64,000 bases of DNA, taken from Phenylobacterium sp. RIFCSPHIGHO2_01_FULL_69_31. GTDB taxonomy: Bacteria > Pseudomonadota > Alphaproteobacteria > Caulobacterales > Caulobacteraceae. The position numbers and the translations under genes are program-made. The stretch covers positions 350,781 through 414,780 of the forward strand of contig NZ_MHXN01000014.1 of NCBI RefSeq assembly GCF_001824475.1, read 5' to 3'. This document shows, piece after piece, positions 1 to 12,518 of the stretch (position 1 is the first letter of the stretch; each line of letters starts with the position of its first letter). The notes below the pieces were generated by a model. That model was not told the DNA's origin and ran no database searches. It was given only the letters and a program-made list of their open reading frames with translations.

Positions 1-1
1 C

Positions 2-751
2 GACTACGGCGACGCGGCTCACCGCTACGTGCTTCTGTCCATCGCGGACGTCACGGATGCGCGCCTCGCCGCCAAGCTCAAGGACGACCTGTTGCGGGAA
101 AAGGCGATCCTGCTTCAGGAAATGCAGCACCGTGTCGCCAACAGCCTCCAGATCATCGCCAGCGTGATCCTGCAGAGCGCTCGGAAGGTCAGTTCGAACG
201 AAACGCGGCTTCACCTCACCGACGCCCACAACCGGGTAATGTCGGTGGCCGCCCTGCAGCACGAACTTTCCGCCTCACGGCTCGAGGACGTGGAGCTGCG
301 GTCGTACTTCAAGAAGCTGTGCGACAGCATCGGCGCGTCCATGATCCGCGATCACGACCAGCTCGTGCTGGAGGTGAAGGCCGACGACAGCACGAGCGCC
401 GCCGACACCTCGGTGAGCCTCGGCCTGATCGTGACCGAACTGGTGATCAACTGCCTGAAGCACGCCTTTCCCGGCGGCCGCCCCGGCAGGATCGAGGTGG
501 GCTACAACTCCCGCGGGCCCAACTGGACGCTGTCCGTCGCCGACGACGGCGTCGGCATGCCAAAGGACAACGCCAGCTCCACGCCCGGGCTGGGCACCAG
601 CATCGTCGATGCGCTCGCGCACCAGCTGAACGCCCGCGTGCAGGTAGCCGACGCTCATCCCGGCACCGTGGTGTCGGTGATTCACACCCAGATCGCCGCC
701 GTGGCGGACGACCGCGAAGACGAAGACCAGGCGCCTCGAACGGCGGTCTAA
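2..751 (+). CDS. Sensor histidine kinase, HWE/HisKA_2 type, 5'-truncated by the window edge
   Basis: The reading frame is open from base 2, so the gene begins before the window. The GTG at 29 is probably an internal valine: the nine codons before it continue into what looks like the last strand of a PAS domain (RYVLLSIADVTDA). Next comes a phospho-acceptor helix of HisKA_2 type with the His in LQEMQHRVANSLQ (about residue 43 of the visible part), then a HATPase domain with an N-box (ELVINCLKHAF), a G1 motif (DDGVGMP) and a G2 region (GLGTSIVDAL). This family autophosphorylates on His and usually signals to single-domain or PhyR-like regulators, often in light or general stress responses. The stimulus cannot be told because the sensor part lies outside. 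It converges on polA with a 25-base gap. Confidence 0.88.
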   Translation, partial: DYGDAAHRYVLLSIADVTDARLAAKLKDDLLREKAILLQEMQHRVANSLQIIASVILQSARKVSSNETRLHLTDAHNRVMSVAALQHELSASRLEDVELRSYFKKLCDSIGASMIRDHDQLVLEVKADDSTSAADTSVSLGLIVTELVINCLKHAFPGGRPGRIEVGYNSRGPNWTLSVADDGVGMPKDNASSTPGLGTSIVDALAHQLNARVQVADAHPGTVVSVIHTQIAAVADDREDEDQAPRTAV

Positions 752-776
752 CCCGCCCGAATGGCGGCTCCGGCCC

Positions 777-3656
777 TCAGTGCGCGTCGTCCCAGTTGGT
801 GGCGGCGCGGGCTTCGACGACCAGCGGTACGGAGATCTGCAGGGCCGGCTCGGCGGCGCGCTCCATGATCCGGCGGGCGACGGCGATGACGGCCTCGGCC
901 TCGGCCTCGGGGGCTTCGAAGACCAATTCGTCGTGCACCTGCAGCAGCATCTTCGCCGTGAGCCCTGCATCGCGCAGGGCGCCCGGCATGCGGATCATGG
1001 CCCGGCGCATGACGTCGGCGGCCGCCCCCTGAATCGGGGCGTTGATCGCCGCGCGGTCGGCGAAGGCCCGCTCCGCCTGCGACTTGCCGCGGGCGGCGGG
1101 GATGTGGACCTTGCGGCCGAAGATCGTGGTCACGAAGGCCTGGCTGCGCACCTGCTGCTGCATGCGGTCCATGTAGGTCCGGATGCCGGGGAAGCGCTCG
1201 AAGTAGGTCTTGATATAGGCCCCGGCCTCCTCCCGCGGGATCGAGAGCTGGTTGGCGAGGCCGAAGGCCGAAATCCCGTAGACGATGCCGAAATTGATCG
1301 CCTTGGCGCGGCGGCGGGTCTCGGCGGGCATGCCCTCGACCGGCACGCCGAACATCTCGGAGGCGGTCATGGCGTGGATGTCCAGGCCGTCGGCGAAGGC
1401 CTTCTTCAGCTGGGGAATGTCGCCGATGTGGGCCAGAAGCCGCAGTTCGATCTGGGAATAGTCGGCGCTGATCAGCACCTTGCCCGGCTCGGCGATGAAG
1501 CACTTGCGGATCTTGCGGCCTTCCTCCGTCCGAATGGGGATGTTCTGCAGGTTCGGGTCGCTGGAGGCGAGGCGGCCGGTGGTGGCGGCGGCCAGGCTGT
1601 AGGAGGTGTGCACGCGGTTGGTCGCGGGGTTGATCGCGGCGACCAGGTTGTCGGTGTACGTACCCTTCAGTTTCGAGAGCTGGCGCCAGTCCAGCAGGAT
1701 GCGCGGCAGCTCGTGGCCCTGGGCCGCCAGGTCCTCCAGCAGGGAGGCGTCGGTGGACTGGGCGCCCTTGGCGGTGGTCTTGCCCGAGGCGATGCCCATC
1801 TCGTTGAACAGGATGTCGCCGATCTGCTTGGGCGAGCCCAGGTTGAAGGGCCGGCCGGCTGCGCGGTGGGCCTCCGCCTCCAGCTCCGCCATGCGCACCG
1901 AGAAGTCGTTGGAGAGCTGACGCAGCCGTTCGGGATCGACCTTGATCCCCGCAAGCTCCATCTCGACCAGCACCTGGGGCATCGGCCGCTCGACCGTCTC
2001 GTAGACGGTGGCAAGCTTCTCCTCCACGAGCCGCGGCTTCAGGTGTTCCCAGATGCGTAGGGTGACGTCGGCGTCCTCGGCAGCGTAGCAGGTCGCCGTC
2101 CCGAGCTCGACGTGCTTGAAGCTCTTCTGCCCCTTGCCCGTTCCCGCCACGGTCTTGAAGCTGATCGGCTGATGCTCGAGCAGGCGCAGGGAAAGCTCGT
2201 CCATGCCGTGGCTCTTGTGCAGCCCGCCCTCGAGCGTGAACGAGATCAGCATGGTGTCGTCGACGGGACCGACCTCGATCCCATAGCGGGAGAGGACGGC
2301 CATGTCGTACTTGGCGTTCTGGGCCACCTTGAGGATCGCGGGGTCCTCCAGCAGCGGCTTCAGGCGGGCCAGCGCCTCGTCGATCGGGACCTGGGTCAGG
2401 TCGGCGGGCGCCTCCAGCTCCAGGCCGCCCTCTCCTTCGTGCGCGTGGCCCACGGGGATGTAGCAGGCTTCGCCCGGCGCCACCGCCAGGCTGACCCCGC
2501 ACAGGTTGGCGCTGGTGGCGCTGAGGGCGTCGGTCTCGGTGTCGAACGCCACGACCCCGGCGGCGTAGGCCCGGGCGATCCAGGCGTCGAGGGCGTCGAG
2601 ATCGCGGACACACTGGTAGGCGGTAACGTCGATGGCGCCGTGCTGCGGCGCCGGGCGGGCCTTGGCTTCGGGGGCCGGGGTGGCCGGCGCGGCGATGCCG
2701 CCGGCCGAGCCTGCCTTGCCGTCCCCGATCCGCCGGGCGAGGGTGCGGAACTCCATCTTCTCGAGGAAGGCCTGCAGTTCGGCGGGATCGGGATCGTCGA
2801 CCGCCAGCGCGTCGATGGGCTCGGGCAGCGGGGTGTCGCAGTCGAGCTGCACCAGCTGGCGGGAGAGCCGGATCTGGTCGGCAAACTCGATCAGCGTCTG
2901 GCGGCGCTTCTCCTGCTTGATCTCGCCGGCGCGGGCCAGAAGCGTGTCGAGGTCGCCGTATTCGTTGATCAGGGCGGAGGCGGTCTTGATGCCGATGCCG
3001 GGCGCCCCGGGCACGTTGTCGACCGAATCGCCGCAAAGCGCCTGCACATCGACGACCTTGTCCGGCGTAACGCCGAACTTCTCGGCGACCTGTTCAATTC
3101 CGATCCTCACGTTCTTCATGGTGTCGAGCATGAAGACGCGCTCGCCGACCAGCTGCATCAGGTCCTTGTCGGACGAGACGATCACCACCTCGCCGCCCAT
3201 GTCGCGCACCTTGCAGGCATAGGCGGCGATCACATCGTCGGCCTCGTAGCCGGGCAGTTCCAGGCAGGGGACGCCAAAGGCTTTGGTGGCTTCCCGCACC
3301 AGCGGGAACTGCGGGACCAGGTCCTCGGGCGGCGGCGGGCGGTGGGCCTTGTACTTGTCGTAGAGCTTGTTCCGGAACGTCTGCTCGGAATGGTCGAACA
3401 CCACGGCCAGGTGGGTCGGCGCCTCGGCGGACGTCTTCATGTCCACCAGCAGCTTCCAGATCATGTTGCAGAAGCCCGAGACCGCGCCCACCGGCAGGCC
3501 ATCGGTCTTGCGGGTCAGGGGCGGCAAGGCGTGGAAGGCGCGGAAGATGAAGCCCGAGCCGTCCACCAGGTAGAGCCGGATCGCCGGGCCGTCCTGGGTG
3601 TTCGGCCGGTCGACGTCGGGAAGGGGCGGGGCGGCGGCGTCGAGCGTGTCGGTCAT
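777..3656 (-). CDS. polA: DNA polymerase I
   Basis: Repair and Okazaki-fragment polymerase of 959 residues, full length for a three-domain Pol I. Residues about 25-310 are the FEN-like 5'-3' exonuclease (VVFDHSEQTFRNK, ELPGYEADDVIAAYA, VSSDKDLMQLV). Residues about 345-545 are the 3'-5' exonuclease and keep the acidic metal ligands (FDTETDAL, NAKYDMAVL, YAAEDADVTL), so proofreading is expected; in many Gram-positive Pol I enzymes these residues are lost. The polymerase domain has motif A (SADYSQIELRLL), motif B (RRRAKAINFGIVYG) and motif C (LLQVHDELVFE). The ATG at 3656 is followed by a short acidic leader before the nuclease domain. The upstream gene on the same strand ends 83 bases away. Confidence 0.98.
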   Translation of the reverse strand: MTDTLDAAAPPLPDVDRPNTQDGPAIRLYLVDGSGFIFRAFHALPPLTRKTDGLPVGAVSGFCNMIWKLLVDMKTSAEAPTHLAVVFDHSEQTFRNKLYDKYKAHRPPPPEDLVPQFPLVREATKAFGVPCLELPGYEADDVIAAYACKVRDMGGEVVIVSSDKDLMQLVGERVFMLDTMKNVRIGIEQVAEKFGVTPDKVVDVQALCGDSVDNVPGAPGIGIKTASALINEYGDLDTLLARAGEIKQEKRRQTLIEFADQIRLSRQLVQLDCDTPLPEPIDALAVDDPDPAELQAFLEKMEFRTLARRIGDGKAGSAGGIAAPATPAPEAKARPAPQHGAIDVTAYQCVRDLDALDAWIARAYAAGVVAFDTETDALSATSANLCGVSLAVAPGEACYIPVGHAHEGEGGLELEAPADLTQVPIDEALARLKPLLEDPAILKVAQNAKYDMAVLSRYGIEVGPVDDTMLISFTLEGGLHKSHGMDELSLRLLEHQPISFKTVAGTGKGQKSFKHVELGTATCYAAEDADVTLRIWEHLKPRLVEEKLATVYETVERPMPQVLVEMELAGIKVDPERLRQLSNDFSVRMAELEAEAHRAAGRPFNLGSPKQIGDILFNEMGIASGKTTAKGAQSTDASLLEDLAAQGHELPRILLDWRQLSKLKGTYTDNLVAAINPATNRVHTSYSLAAATTGRLASSDPNLQNIPIRTEEGRKIRKCFIAEPGKVLISADYSQIELRLLAHIGDIPQLKKAFADGLDIHAMTASEMFGVPVEGMPAETRRRAKAINFGIVYGISAFGLANQLSIPREEAGAYIKTYFERFPGIRTYMDRMQQQVRSQAFVTTIFGRKVHIPAARGKSQAERAFADRAAINAPIQGAAADVMRRAMIRMPGALRDAGLTAKMLLQVHDELVFEAPEAEAEAVIAVARRIMERAAEPALQISVPLVVEARAATNWDDAH

Positions 3657-3739
3657 GGCCCCAAGATAGGGCCCCGCGCGCCGCAGGTCATCTGCCGCGC
3701 GGGGCCGATCTGTGCGTCGCCTGTCGCGCGGCGCGTCGG

Positions 3740-4558
3740 TCAGCTGCCCTGGCTGAACCGTCCCTGCAGGTTCGGGGCGCCGTCGCCGGCGCGGGACAGG
3801 GCGTCCGCGTCGCCGTCGCGCAGGAAGCCCTCCACCGCGCGGCCCATAGCGGCGTAGGCGACGCGGAAGGGGCTGATCGCAGAGCTCAAGCGGCGGACGC
3901 CCAGAGCCTTCAGCTCGGCTGCGGCCGGCACGCCCGTCCGGCCCATGACATTCAGCGGCCTCGGGATCGCGGCCGCCAGCCGGCCGATCAGCGTCGGATC
4001 GGCGGGGCCGGGAACGAAGATCCCGTCCGCGCCCGCCTCCGCGTAGAGCGCCGCGCGCTTCACCGACTCCTCATAAGCCGCCTCGCCCTCGGCCAGCCCG
4101 CGGAGGTAGACGTCGGTGCGGGCGTTGATGAACAGGGAGGCGCCCTGCCGCTGGGCCTGCGCGCGCACGGCGGCGATCTTGCGGGCGTGCAGGGCCGGGT
4201 CGCGGCCGCCGTCCTCGATATTGATCCCCACGGCGCCGGCCTCGATCACGCGGGCGATGTTGGCCGACAGCGCGTCCAGGTCGTCCGTGAAGCCGCCCTC
4301 GATGTCGGCGGTCAGGGGAACCTCGCCCGCCGCCTTTGCCGCCGCGGCGATCGTCGCCACGACCAGGTCCATCGGCAGGACGTCGCCGTCCGGATAGCCG
4401 TGCGCCCAGGCCACCGCCGCGGACGATGTGGCCACGGCCTTGGCCCCGGCGTCGGCCATGACCGCCGCGCTGGCGGCGTCCCAGGCGTTGGGCAGGACCA
4501 GCACGTCGGGCCCCTCGTGCAGCTTGCGGAAGCGTTCGGCCTTGGCGGTCTGGTTCAT
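3740..4558 (-). CDS. Isocitrate lyase/PEP mutase superfamily protein
   Basis: A single-domain TIM barrel of 272 residues of the phosphoenolpyruvate mutase/isocitrate lyase superfamily. It has the N-terminal PNAWDAASA signature, the metal-site region PLTADIEGGF (in place of the mutase DVEAGY), NIEDGGRDP and FINARTDVY. These enzymes make or break C-C or P-C bonds next to a carboxylate (2-methylisocitrate lyase, oxaloacetate decarboxylase and similar). The exact substrate cannot be read from sequence; the flexible-gate KKCGH motif of isocitrate and methylisocitrate lyases is not present, so those two activities are unlikely. It is cytoplasmic and reads in the same direction as polA downstream. 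Confidence 0.85.
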   Translation of the reverse strand: MNQTAKAERFRKLHEGPDVLVLPNAWDAASAAVMADAGAKAVATSSAAVAWAHGYPDGDVLPMDLVVATIAAAAKAAGEVPLTADIEGGFTDDLDALSANIARVIEAGAVGINIEDGGRDPALHARKIAAVRAQAQRQGASLFINARTDVYLRGLAEGEAAYEESVKRAALYAEAGADGIFVPGPADPTLIGRLAAAIPRPLNVMGRTGVPAAAELKALGVRRLSSAISPFRVAYAAMGRAVEGFLRDGDADALSRAGDGAPNLQGRFSQGS

Positions 4559-4695
4559 GGGGTCCCCTTTGACTGATCTCGATCCCAGGACGGCGATATG
4601 GGGTGGGCCGTGACATGCCGCTGGCGGAATCCGGACATGGACGGATGACGGCGTGGCCCTTCGCCCTGGCCGGCGAAACCCGCTAAGAGCCGCGA

Positions 4696-5832
4696 GTGAC
4701 CTCGACGGCCCTCACACGCCTGGCCCTGACCGACTTCCGGTCCTACGCGACGGCCGAGCTCGTGCTGGACGGGCGGCCCGTGTGGCTGGCGGGGCCGAAC
4801 GGCGCCGGCAAGACCAACCTCCTGGAGGCGGTCAGCTTCCTGATCCCCGGCCGCGGCCTGCGCGGCTCCAGCCTGGCCGAGGTTGGCCGGCGGATGCCGG
4901 GCGAGGCCGTAGGCCGCGCCTGGGCCGTGTCGGTGACGCTTCGGGCCGATGGGGAAGAGACGCGCCTCGGCACCGGGGTCGAACAGGCCGGCGCTTCGCG
5001 GCGTATCGTGCGGGTGGAGGGCGAGCCCGCGCCGCCGGGCCGCCTGGCCGAGCACGTGCGCCAGGTCTGGCTCACCCCGGCCCAGGACCGCCTGTTCCTG
5101 GAAGGCGCCGCCGACCGCCGCCGCTTCTTCGACCGTCTCGTGTTCGCCGCGGAGCCCGCCCACGCCGCCCACGTCCAGGCCTACGAGAAGGCGATGCGCG
5201 AGCGGATGCGCCTCTTGACCGACGGGCCGCCGGACGCCGCCTGGCTCGACGCGCTCGAGGCGCGCCTGGCCGAGGCCGGGACGCTGATGGCCGAGGCCCG
5301 CGCCCGCACCCTCTCCGCCCTGGCCGCCGAGATCGCCACCCGCGGCGAGCGGCCCTTCCCGCAGGCGCGCCTCGCCCTCACGGGGGAGTGGGAGCAGCTG
5401 GCGGGCGAGGGCGCCGCGTTCGCCGACATCGAGGCCCGGCTGGCCCGCGCGCTGGCCGCCGCGCGCGGGCGGGACGCCGCCGCCGGCCGCGCGCTCACCG
5501 GCCCGCACCGGGGTGACCTGTCGGTGATCCACGCCGAAAAGGACCGCGCCGCCGCCGAATGCTCCACGGGCGAGCAGAAGGCTTTGATCCTGAATCTCGT
5601 CCTGGCCCAGGCCGCCCGCCTCGCCCGCGCGCAGGCCCCGTCGCCGATCCTGCTGCTGGACGAAGTGGCCGCCCACCTCGACGCCCGCCGCCGCGCCGCC
5701 CTCTTCGACGAGATCGAGGCCCTCGGTCTGCAGGCCTTCCTCACCGGCACCGACGAGATGTTGTTCGAGGGCCTGAGCGGTCGGGCTCAGGGGTTCAAGG
5801 TGGATGCCGGCGGGCTCTCCGGGCGCGGCTGA
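4696..5832 (+). CDS. recF: DNA replication and repair protein RecF
   Basis: SMC-like ATPase of 378 residues that helps load RecA at single-strand gaps together with RecO and RecR. It has the Walker A motif [13 protein letters not shown] near residue 35, an ABC-type signature in the [17 protein letters not shown] stretch, and Walker [14 protein letters not shown]. The start is a GTG at 4696; no ATG fits ahead of the first conserved strand ([12 protein letters not shown]). Its last 46 bases overlap the 3' end of the gene coming from the other side. In Caulobacter-like chromosomes recF and gyrB are close together near the origin, and the same neighbourhood is seen here with one gene between them. 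Confidence 0.96.
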   Translation: MTSTALTRLALTDFRSYATAELVLDGRPVWLAGPNGAGKTNLLEAVSFLIPGRGLRGSSLAEVGRRMPGEAVGRAWAVSVTLRADGEETRLGTGVEQAGASRRIVRVEGEPAPPGRLAEHVRQVWLTPAQDRLFLEGAADRRRFFDRLVFAAEPAHAAHVQAYEKAMRERMRLLTDGPPDAAWLDALEARLAEAGTLMAEARARTLSALAAEIATRGERPFPQARLALTGEWEQLAGEGAAFADIEARLARALAAARGRDAAAGRALTGPHRGDLSVIHAEKDRAAAECSTGEQKALILNLVLAQAARLARAQAPSPILLLDEVAAHLDARRRAALFDEIEALGLQAFLTGTDEMLFEGLSGRAQGFKVDAGGLSGRG

Positions 5833-7442
5833 TTGAAGGTAGGAGCCGTGCAGTCGCGAGACTTGCAGAAGGCATCTCGCGCCGCAGCGGAGACCTCCTC
5901 AGCGATGTGCGCGACCCGGGCTTGAGCGTCTTCCTCTCCGGCAGCCCGAACGCGCTCGATCGCCGGCCCGACACTCTCTTCGAACCGAAGGATCTTCTGG
6001 AGATCCACCTCATCATATCGCTCGGCGACGAAGGCCGCCCGGGCAGAGATCATCGTCTCGATGTTGGCATCGCTCGCCATGAGCAGCGCGGTTTCCATTT
6101 CTTGTCTCAGCGCAGGGTCCAACGGCTTCAGAATAGTCGCCAGACTACTCCTGTTTGCCGCGTCCCTGCTCGGCTTGGCGCGTTGGGCCTGAAATTCGAG
6201 GATCCGGCGCGCCAGCATCAGGCGCGCGGACGGATTGGCTGCTGCCGCCACCGGTTCTGTCTCGGCGTCGTCCAGCGCAAAGAAATGCTCACGGATCGCC
6301 ACACGCTTGCCGACATAGTCCGGGAGCGATTGGGCCGAGATTCGATATCGCTCCGCCAGCCCGCGCGCGGCCGCCTCGACGCCTAGCCCGCGGGGGCTCT
6401 CATAAACCAGCTCGCACTCTTCGGGAGCACCTTGGAGCCCCACCGTGCAGTCGAGCCGCGACCATCCAGCAATTCCGAAGAGAAAGCTAACCGGCCATGC
6501 CGCCAGGGTGTCGGTCAGCGTCGGCCGTTGCGACCATGGCGCACCGGAAAGGATTGGATCGGAGCTGGCAGTTTGTGGAGACATGGGGGCCGGTTCCGCG
6601 GCGCTTGAGCAATCGCGGGATTGGCACAGCAAACGGTGAGCCTCGGTCCGAAATCGCTCTTGGTCGTTCTGGCCGAGGCGCTTGAGCTCGGCGCTTTGGC
6701 CTGAATTCCCTGCCAACCATCGTCGCCCGACATCGCTCTCGGCGAAGGTCACGAACTCGGCCAACTCCGCCGGGCTCAGTCGAGCTGCAATGGCCGCGCC
6801 CAGCGCCTGTTGCAGATCGACAGTCTTCGCCCGGGCCGCCATCAGCAGAGCCTCGCCGGCTTCGGCGCCGACCTCACGAGGGACGCCGAAACGGCCCGCG
6901 GCGAGCTTCTTCGCTTCACGTTCATAGTGCGCGAGAAAGCCCGGAGCCGGATCGATCCCCTTCGCAAGCCTTGCCGCCAAGGCCTTGGTTTCGGCCGGGA
7001 GCGTCGGGGTGGGGGGCGCTGGCGGCAATGCGGGAAGTCGAAAATTGATCGGGATGCGGACGTCGCCATGAGGGGTCCGCCCTGACATGCCGATGCCGGG
7101 TCGCATCTGGAAGCTGCCGGACATGCGCAATGCAGCGGCGCGGAACCCTAGTCCTTTCGGCGCCTCTTCGGGCACAGAGCAGGATGAAAGGGCGCCGGTT
7201 GCGGTGACGTCGCACGAGAGCACGGCCCGCCCCTCTATCCCCAGCGCCATAGGAACCGGTGGATAGTGCCTGCTGATCTCGGCGGCATCCGGACGGCGCG
7301 CCCAGTCGGGCTCCAGTGAAAACTGGGCCAAGGCCGGCTCGCCAACCAGGGCGAAGGCAACCGTGCACGCGCTGAGCGCCCGGCCTCTGGTTCTGATGCG
7401 TGTGCTGGGCCCCGCCCGCTCCGGAATGCGTCCTCGAAACAC
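5787..7442 (-). CDS. Secreted protein with two tandem TonB-C-like/DUF2059-like units
   Basis: A 551-residue protein with an N-terminal signal sequence (Arg-rich n-region, hydrophobic core [10 protein letters not shown], cleavage near ALA-QF at about 39). It is built of two related halves. Residues about 55-135 look like a TonB C-terminal domain ([33 protein letters not shown]). Residues about 150-285 look like the helical DUF2059 region and end in [10 protein letters not shown]. The second half repeats this in weaker form ([18 protein letters not shown] and [16 protein letters not shown], then a helical stretch ending in [10 protein letters not shown]). The repeated CxSRDC signature supports internal duplication. 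It lacks the membrane anchor of a true TonB, so energy transduction is doubtful. Its function is unknown. It overlaps recF by 46 bases and faces away from gyrB. Confidence 0.75.
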   Translation of the reverse strand: MFRGRIPERAGPSTRIRTRGRALSACTVAFALVGEPALAQFSLEPDWARRPDAAEISRHYPPVPMALGIEGRAVLSCDVTATGALSSCSVPEEAPKGLGFRAAALRMSGSFQMRPGIGMSGRTPHGDVRIPINFRLPALPPAPPTPTLPAETKALAARLAKGIDPAPGFLAHYEREAKKLAAGRFGVPREVGAEAGEALLMAARAKTVDLQQALGAAIAARLSPAELAEFVTFAESDVGRRWLAGNSGQSAELKRLGQNDQERFRTEAHRLLCQSRDCSSAAEPAPMSPQTASSDPILSGAPWSQRPTLTDTLAAWPVSFLFGIAGWSRLDCTVGLQGAPEECELVYESPRGLGVEAAARGLAERYRISAQSLPDYVGKRVAIREHFFALDDAETEPVAAAANPSARLMLARRILEFQAQRAKPSRDAANRSSLATILKPLDPALRQEMETALLMASDANIETMISARAAFVAERYDEVDLQKILRFEESVGPAIERVRAAGEEDAQARVAHIAEEVSAAARDAFCKSRDCTAPTFNQPRPESPPASTLNP

Positions 7443-7464
7443 GTGCAGAATCAGCCCCAGACCC

Positions 7465-9994
<2,530 letters not shown>

Positions 9995-10034
9995 CGCGAG
10001 GCGGGCCGACGCCCGCATCGGCCGGGGAATTCGT

Positions 10035-12518
10035 CTAGAACGAGGCGAACAGGGTCATGCCGACGGTGGCGGGCCGTTGTGGCGTGATCTGGCGCGCCTG
10101 CGGCGCGGTGAACGGGTTGCCGAACGAGAAGGTGTCCCGGAACGAGTCGAGAGCATTGGTGACGAACACCTGCGCGCCGCGGCCATCGCGGCTGATCTCG
10201 CCCAGCACCCGCGTCTGCGTGAAACCCCCGGTGCGGGGGAGGCGGGCGTCGAATGACACGCGCGACAGGCCCACGTAGATGGCCTGGCCGACGAGCCGCA
10301 TGGTCCAGTCGCCGAAAACCGGGCGCTCGTAGCTGATGAGGGCGCCTCCGGAAATCGGGGGCGAGCCGGGGAGGCTCTTGGCGAGGACGGGTGTGAACTC
10401 GAGGTTGGCCTTGGTCGTCCGGGTGCGCGACACCCGCCCGTTCAGCTGGGCGAGGAATCCGTTGTCGGTCCGGAACGCGACCTCGGCCTCCAGCCCCAGC
10501 ACGTGCGCATCGCCGGCGTTGGTCGTGTAGGGGATGCCCGATTCCTGGAACTGGTCCGTCTGGATGCCCTTCCAGACGTCGTAGTAGAGCGCCGAACTCA
10601 GCGACAGCCGGTTCTCGAAACGCTCCAGCTTCAGGCCCAGTTCGTAGTTGCGCAGCCGGTCCGACGAGAAGGTCTCCCGCGCCTTCGGCGGCGGTTCCGC
10701 CCCGCCGGTGTTGACGCCGCCTGGGCGGAAACCTTCGGAGATGACGACGTAGACGAGATCGCCGTTCCCGAATTGGCGTTGCAGCGAAATCTTCGGGGAG
10801 ATGCCCGTGTAGTGGTTGCGGCTCTCCTGGCTGCGGGGATCGAAGCGTTCGGCCGCCACGTCCGAGCGGATCCGCCGTTCGATGTCGTACAGGCGCCCGC
10901 CGAGCGCCAGCATCCAGCCTGGGGCGGGTTCGTAGGATATCTCGGCATAGCCGGCGATCTCGCGGATCGTCTCGTGCCGTCGTTCGGAATAGACGGACTG
11001 GTTGGGCTCGCCGGGGTTCTGGGCCAGGAGTTCGCTGGGGGACCGCAGCCGCGCCTCCGAAGCGTAGAGTCCCGCCAGCCATTTCAGCTTCGAGGCGCCA
11101 CGGGACGTCAGCACGATGTCCTGCACCAGCATCCTGGTGCGCGTACGCTCGGAATAGGCCAGCGTCTCGGCGTCGTCCGTGTAGGTCTCCTGCACGGGCG
11201 TGGCGTCGAACAGGCTGCCGTAGGCGTGCCGCACGAAGCCGGTGGAGGACGTCAACTCCGCGCCGCCCCACGAGTACCGGGCCGTCCCTGTGACCAGCTC
11301 GATGTCGTTCTCGTGCGGCTCGGGGATCAGAACCGCCCGTTTCCGCCCGATCCCCCGGATCGTGTAGTGCGTGTCCTCCGAGCGCAGCCGCTGGGCGGCG
11401 CCCGTCACGGTGATCGACAGGGCCTCCCGCGGTTGCGCCAGCAGCGTCAGCCGGCCCCCCTGGCGCTCGGTGCGATCGACGTTGCTGCGGTTCTGGACGA
11501 TGTCGTCGAGGTAACCGCCCTGCACTTCGTTGTAGGCCGACAGGCGCAGGCCCGCCGTATCCCCCGCGATCGGGACGTTGACGTAGGCCTCGACGGCGCC
11601 GCTGGGCCCGCCGCCCTTGGTGGTCGCGCCGGTGACCCGCGCCTCTGCCGACCATTGGCCGAGGTCCGGTTTGCGGGTGACGATCCGGTAGACGCCGGAC
11701 AAGGCTCCGGCGCCATACAGTGCGCCCTGCGGCCCTCGCGCCACCTCGACGCGCTCGACGTCGACCAGCCGGAGGTTGGGGTCGGGCGCGTTGTAGTTCA
11801 CCGGGAGGTCGTCGAGGTAGGTCGCCACCGTCGAACGGGCTCGCCCCGTGAACACGCCGTCCGAGAGGCCGCGCAGCAGCAGCTTGTTCCGGCCCGGCCC
11901 GAGATTGGTGGTCAGCACCCCCGCCATCTGGGCCGCCGCGTCGCTGGGATCGCTGGCCCCGGTCTCGTGCAGGCGGCGCCGGTGAATGGCCGTGATGCCC
12001 ACGGCCAGCTCCCGCGAATCGCGAACCCGCTTGGTCGCGGTCACCAGCAGCTCACCCACGATGACCGGCCGCGCCGGCGGCGGCGTCTGCGCAACCTCGG
12101 CCTGACGTGCGGGCGATATCTCCACCGCGCCGGCAGCGACCATTCTCCAGTCGCAGGGCGCGCCGGCCAGCAGCCGCGAAAGCGCTTCCTCTACGGTCAT
12201 AGCGCCGGCCACCGGGCTGCGCGAGACGCCCGGGCAGGCGGCTGCCCCGATCAGGGTGACGTTCGCCTGCTGAGCCAGGTCGAGCAGCGCTTCGGGATAC
12301 GGCTGCGGCTGGATGTGGAAGCGCACGCGCGTCGACGCGGCTGCGGCAGGGTCGCCGCCGCCCAGCGCCATCGCGACGAACGCAATGGCGGCTCCCAACT
12401 CCCGACGCCCGTGGATAATCTGCTCCGCCTCAGTCCGGATCGTCCGATAGGGTCGGCTTCGGCGCTTTCCGAAGCAGCACCAGCCCCCCTCGGAAAGTAC
12501 CGATCTTACCGGGGGCAT
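10035..12518 (-). CDS. TonB-dependent receptor with N-terminal STN (secretin/TonB short) domain
   Basis: An outer-membrane receptor of the FecA class. After a hydrophobic signal region ([19 protein letters not shown]) comes an STN-like domain (FHIQPQPYPEALLDLAQQANV, with MTVEEALSRLLAG). The TonB box region (IVGELLVTATKR), plug (LLLRGLSDGVF, VERVEVARGPQGALYGAGALSG) and a C-terminal beta-barrel ending in aromatic F (TLFASF) follow. An STN domain usually signals to a FecR-type anti-sigma factor, but no sigma/FecR pair is nearby. The start is uncertain: the frame stays open to 12638, but that extension is Arg/Asp-rich and unlike a leader. The ATG at 12518 is my choice, though a rarer start nearer the signal peptide is possible. 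The substrate is unknown; siderophore or vitamin is an inference. Confidence 0.85.
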   Translation of the reverse strand: MPPVRSVLSEGGWCCFGKRRSRPYRTIRTEAEQIIHGRRELGAAIAFVAMALGGGDPAAAASTRVRFHIQPQPYPEALLDLAQQANVTLIGAAACPGVSRSPVAGAMTVEEALSRLLAGAPCDWRMVAAGAVEISPARQAEVAQTPPPARPVIVGELLVTATKRVRDSRELAVGITAIHRRRLHETGASDPSDAAAQMAGVLTTNLGPGRNKLLLRGLSDGVFTGRARSTVATYLDDLPVNYNAPDPNLRLVDVERVEVARGPQGALYGAGALSGVYRIVTRKPDLGQWSAEARVTGATTKGGGPSGAVEAYVNVPIAGDTAGLRLSAYNEVQGGYLDDIVQNRSNVDRTERQGGRLTLLAQPREALSITVTGAAQRLRSEDTHYTIRGIGRKRAVLIPEPHENDIELVTGTARYSWGGAELTSSTGFVRHAYGSLFDATPVQETYTDDAETLAYSERTRTRMLVQDIVLTSRGASKLKWLAGLYASEARLRSPSELLAQNPGEPNQSVYSERRHETIREIAGYAEISYEPAPGWMLALGGRLYDIERRIRSDVAAERFDPRSQESRNHYTGISPKISLQRQFGNGDLVYVVISEGFRPGGVNTGGAEPPPKARETFSSDRLRNYELGLKLERFENRLSLSSALYYDVWKGIQTDQFQESGIPYTTNAGDAHVLGLEAEVAFRTDNGFLAQLNGRVSRTRTTKANLEFTPVLAKSLPGSPPISGGALISYERPVFGDWTMRLVGQAIYVGLSRVSFDARLPRTGGFTQTRVLGEISRDGRGAQVFVTNALDSFRDTFSFGNPFTAPQARQITPQRPATVGMTLFASF

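Noticed and set aside
748-3036. A 762-codon minus-strand frame inside polA, and a 581-codon plus-strand frame at 2112-3857
   Set aside because: Both overlap polA in other frames and have Arg/Gly/Pro-rich or His/Val/Leu-rich translations without domain motifs; polA motifs cover the full region.
12411-12419. GTGGATAA, one base short of a DnaA-box complement, near the TonB receptor start
   Set aside because: A single imperfect box is expected by chance in 64 kb, and no cluster of boxes or AT-rich unwinding region accompanies it. The window is not shown to contain oriC.
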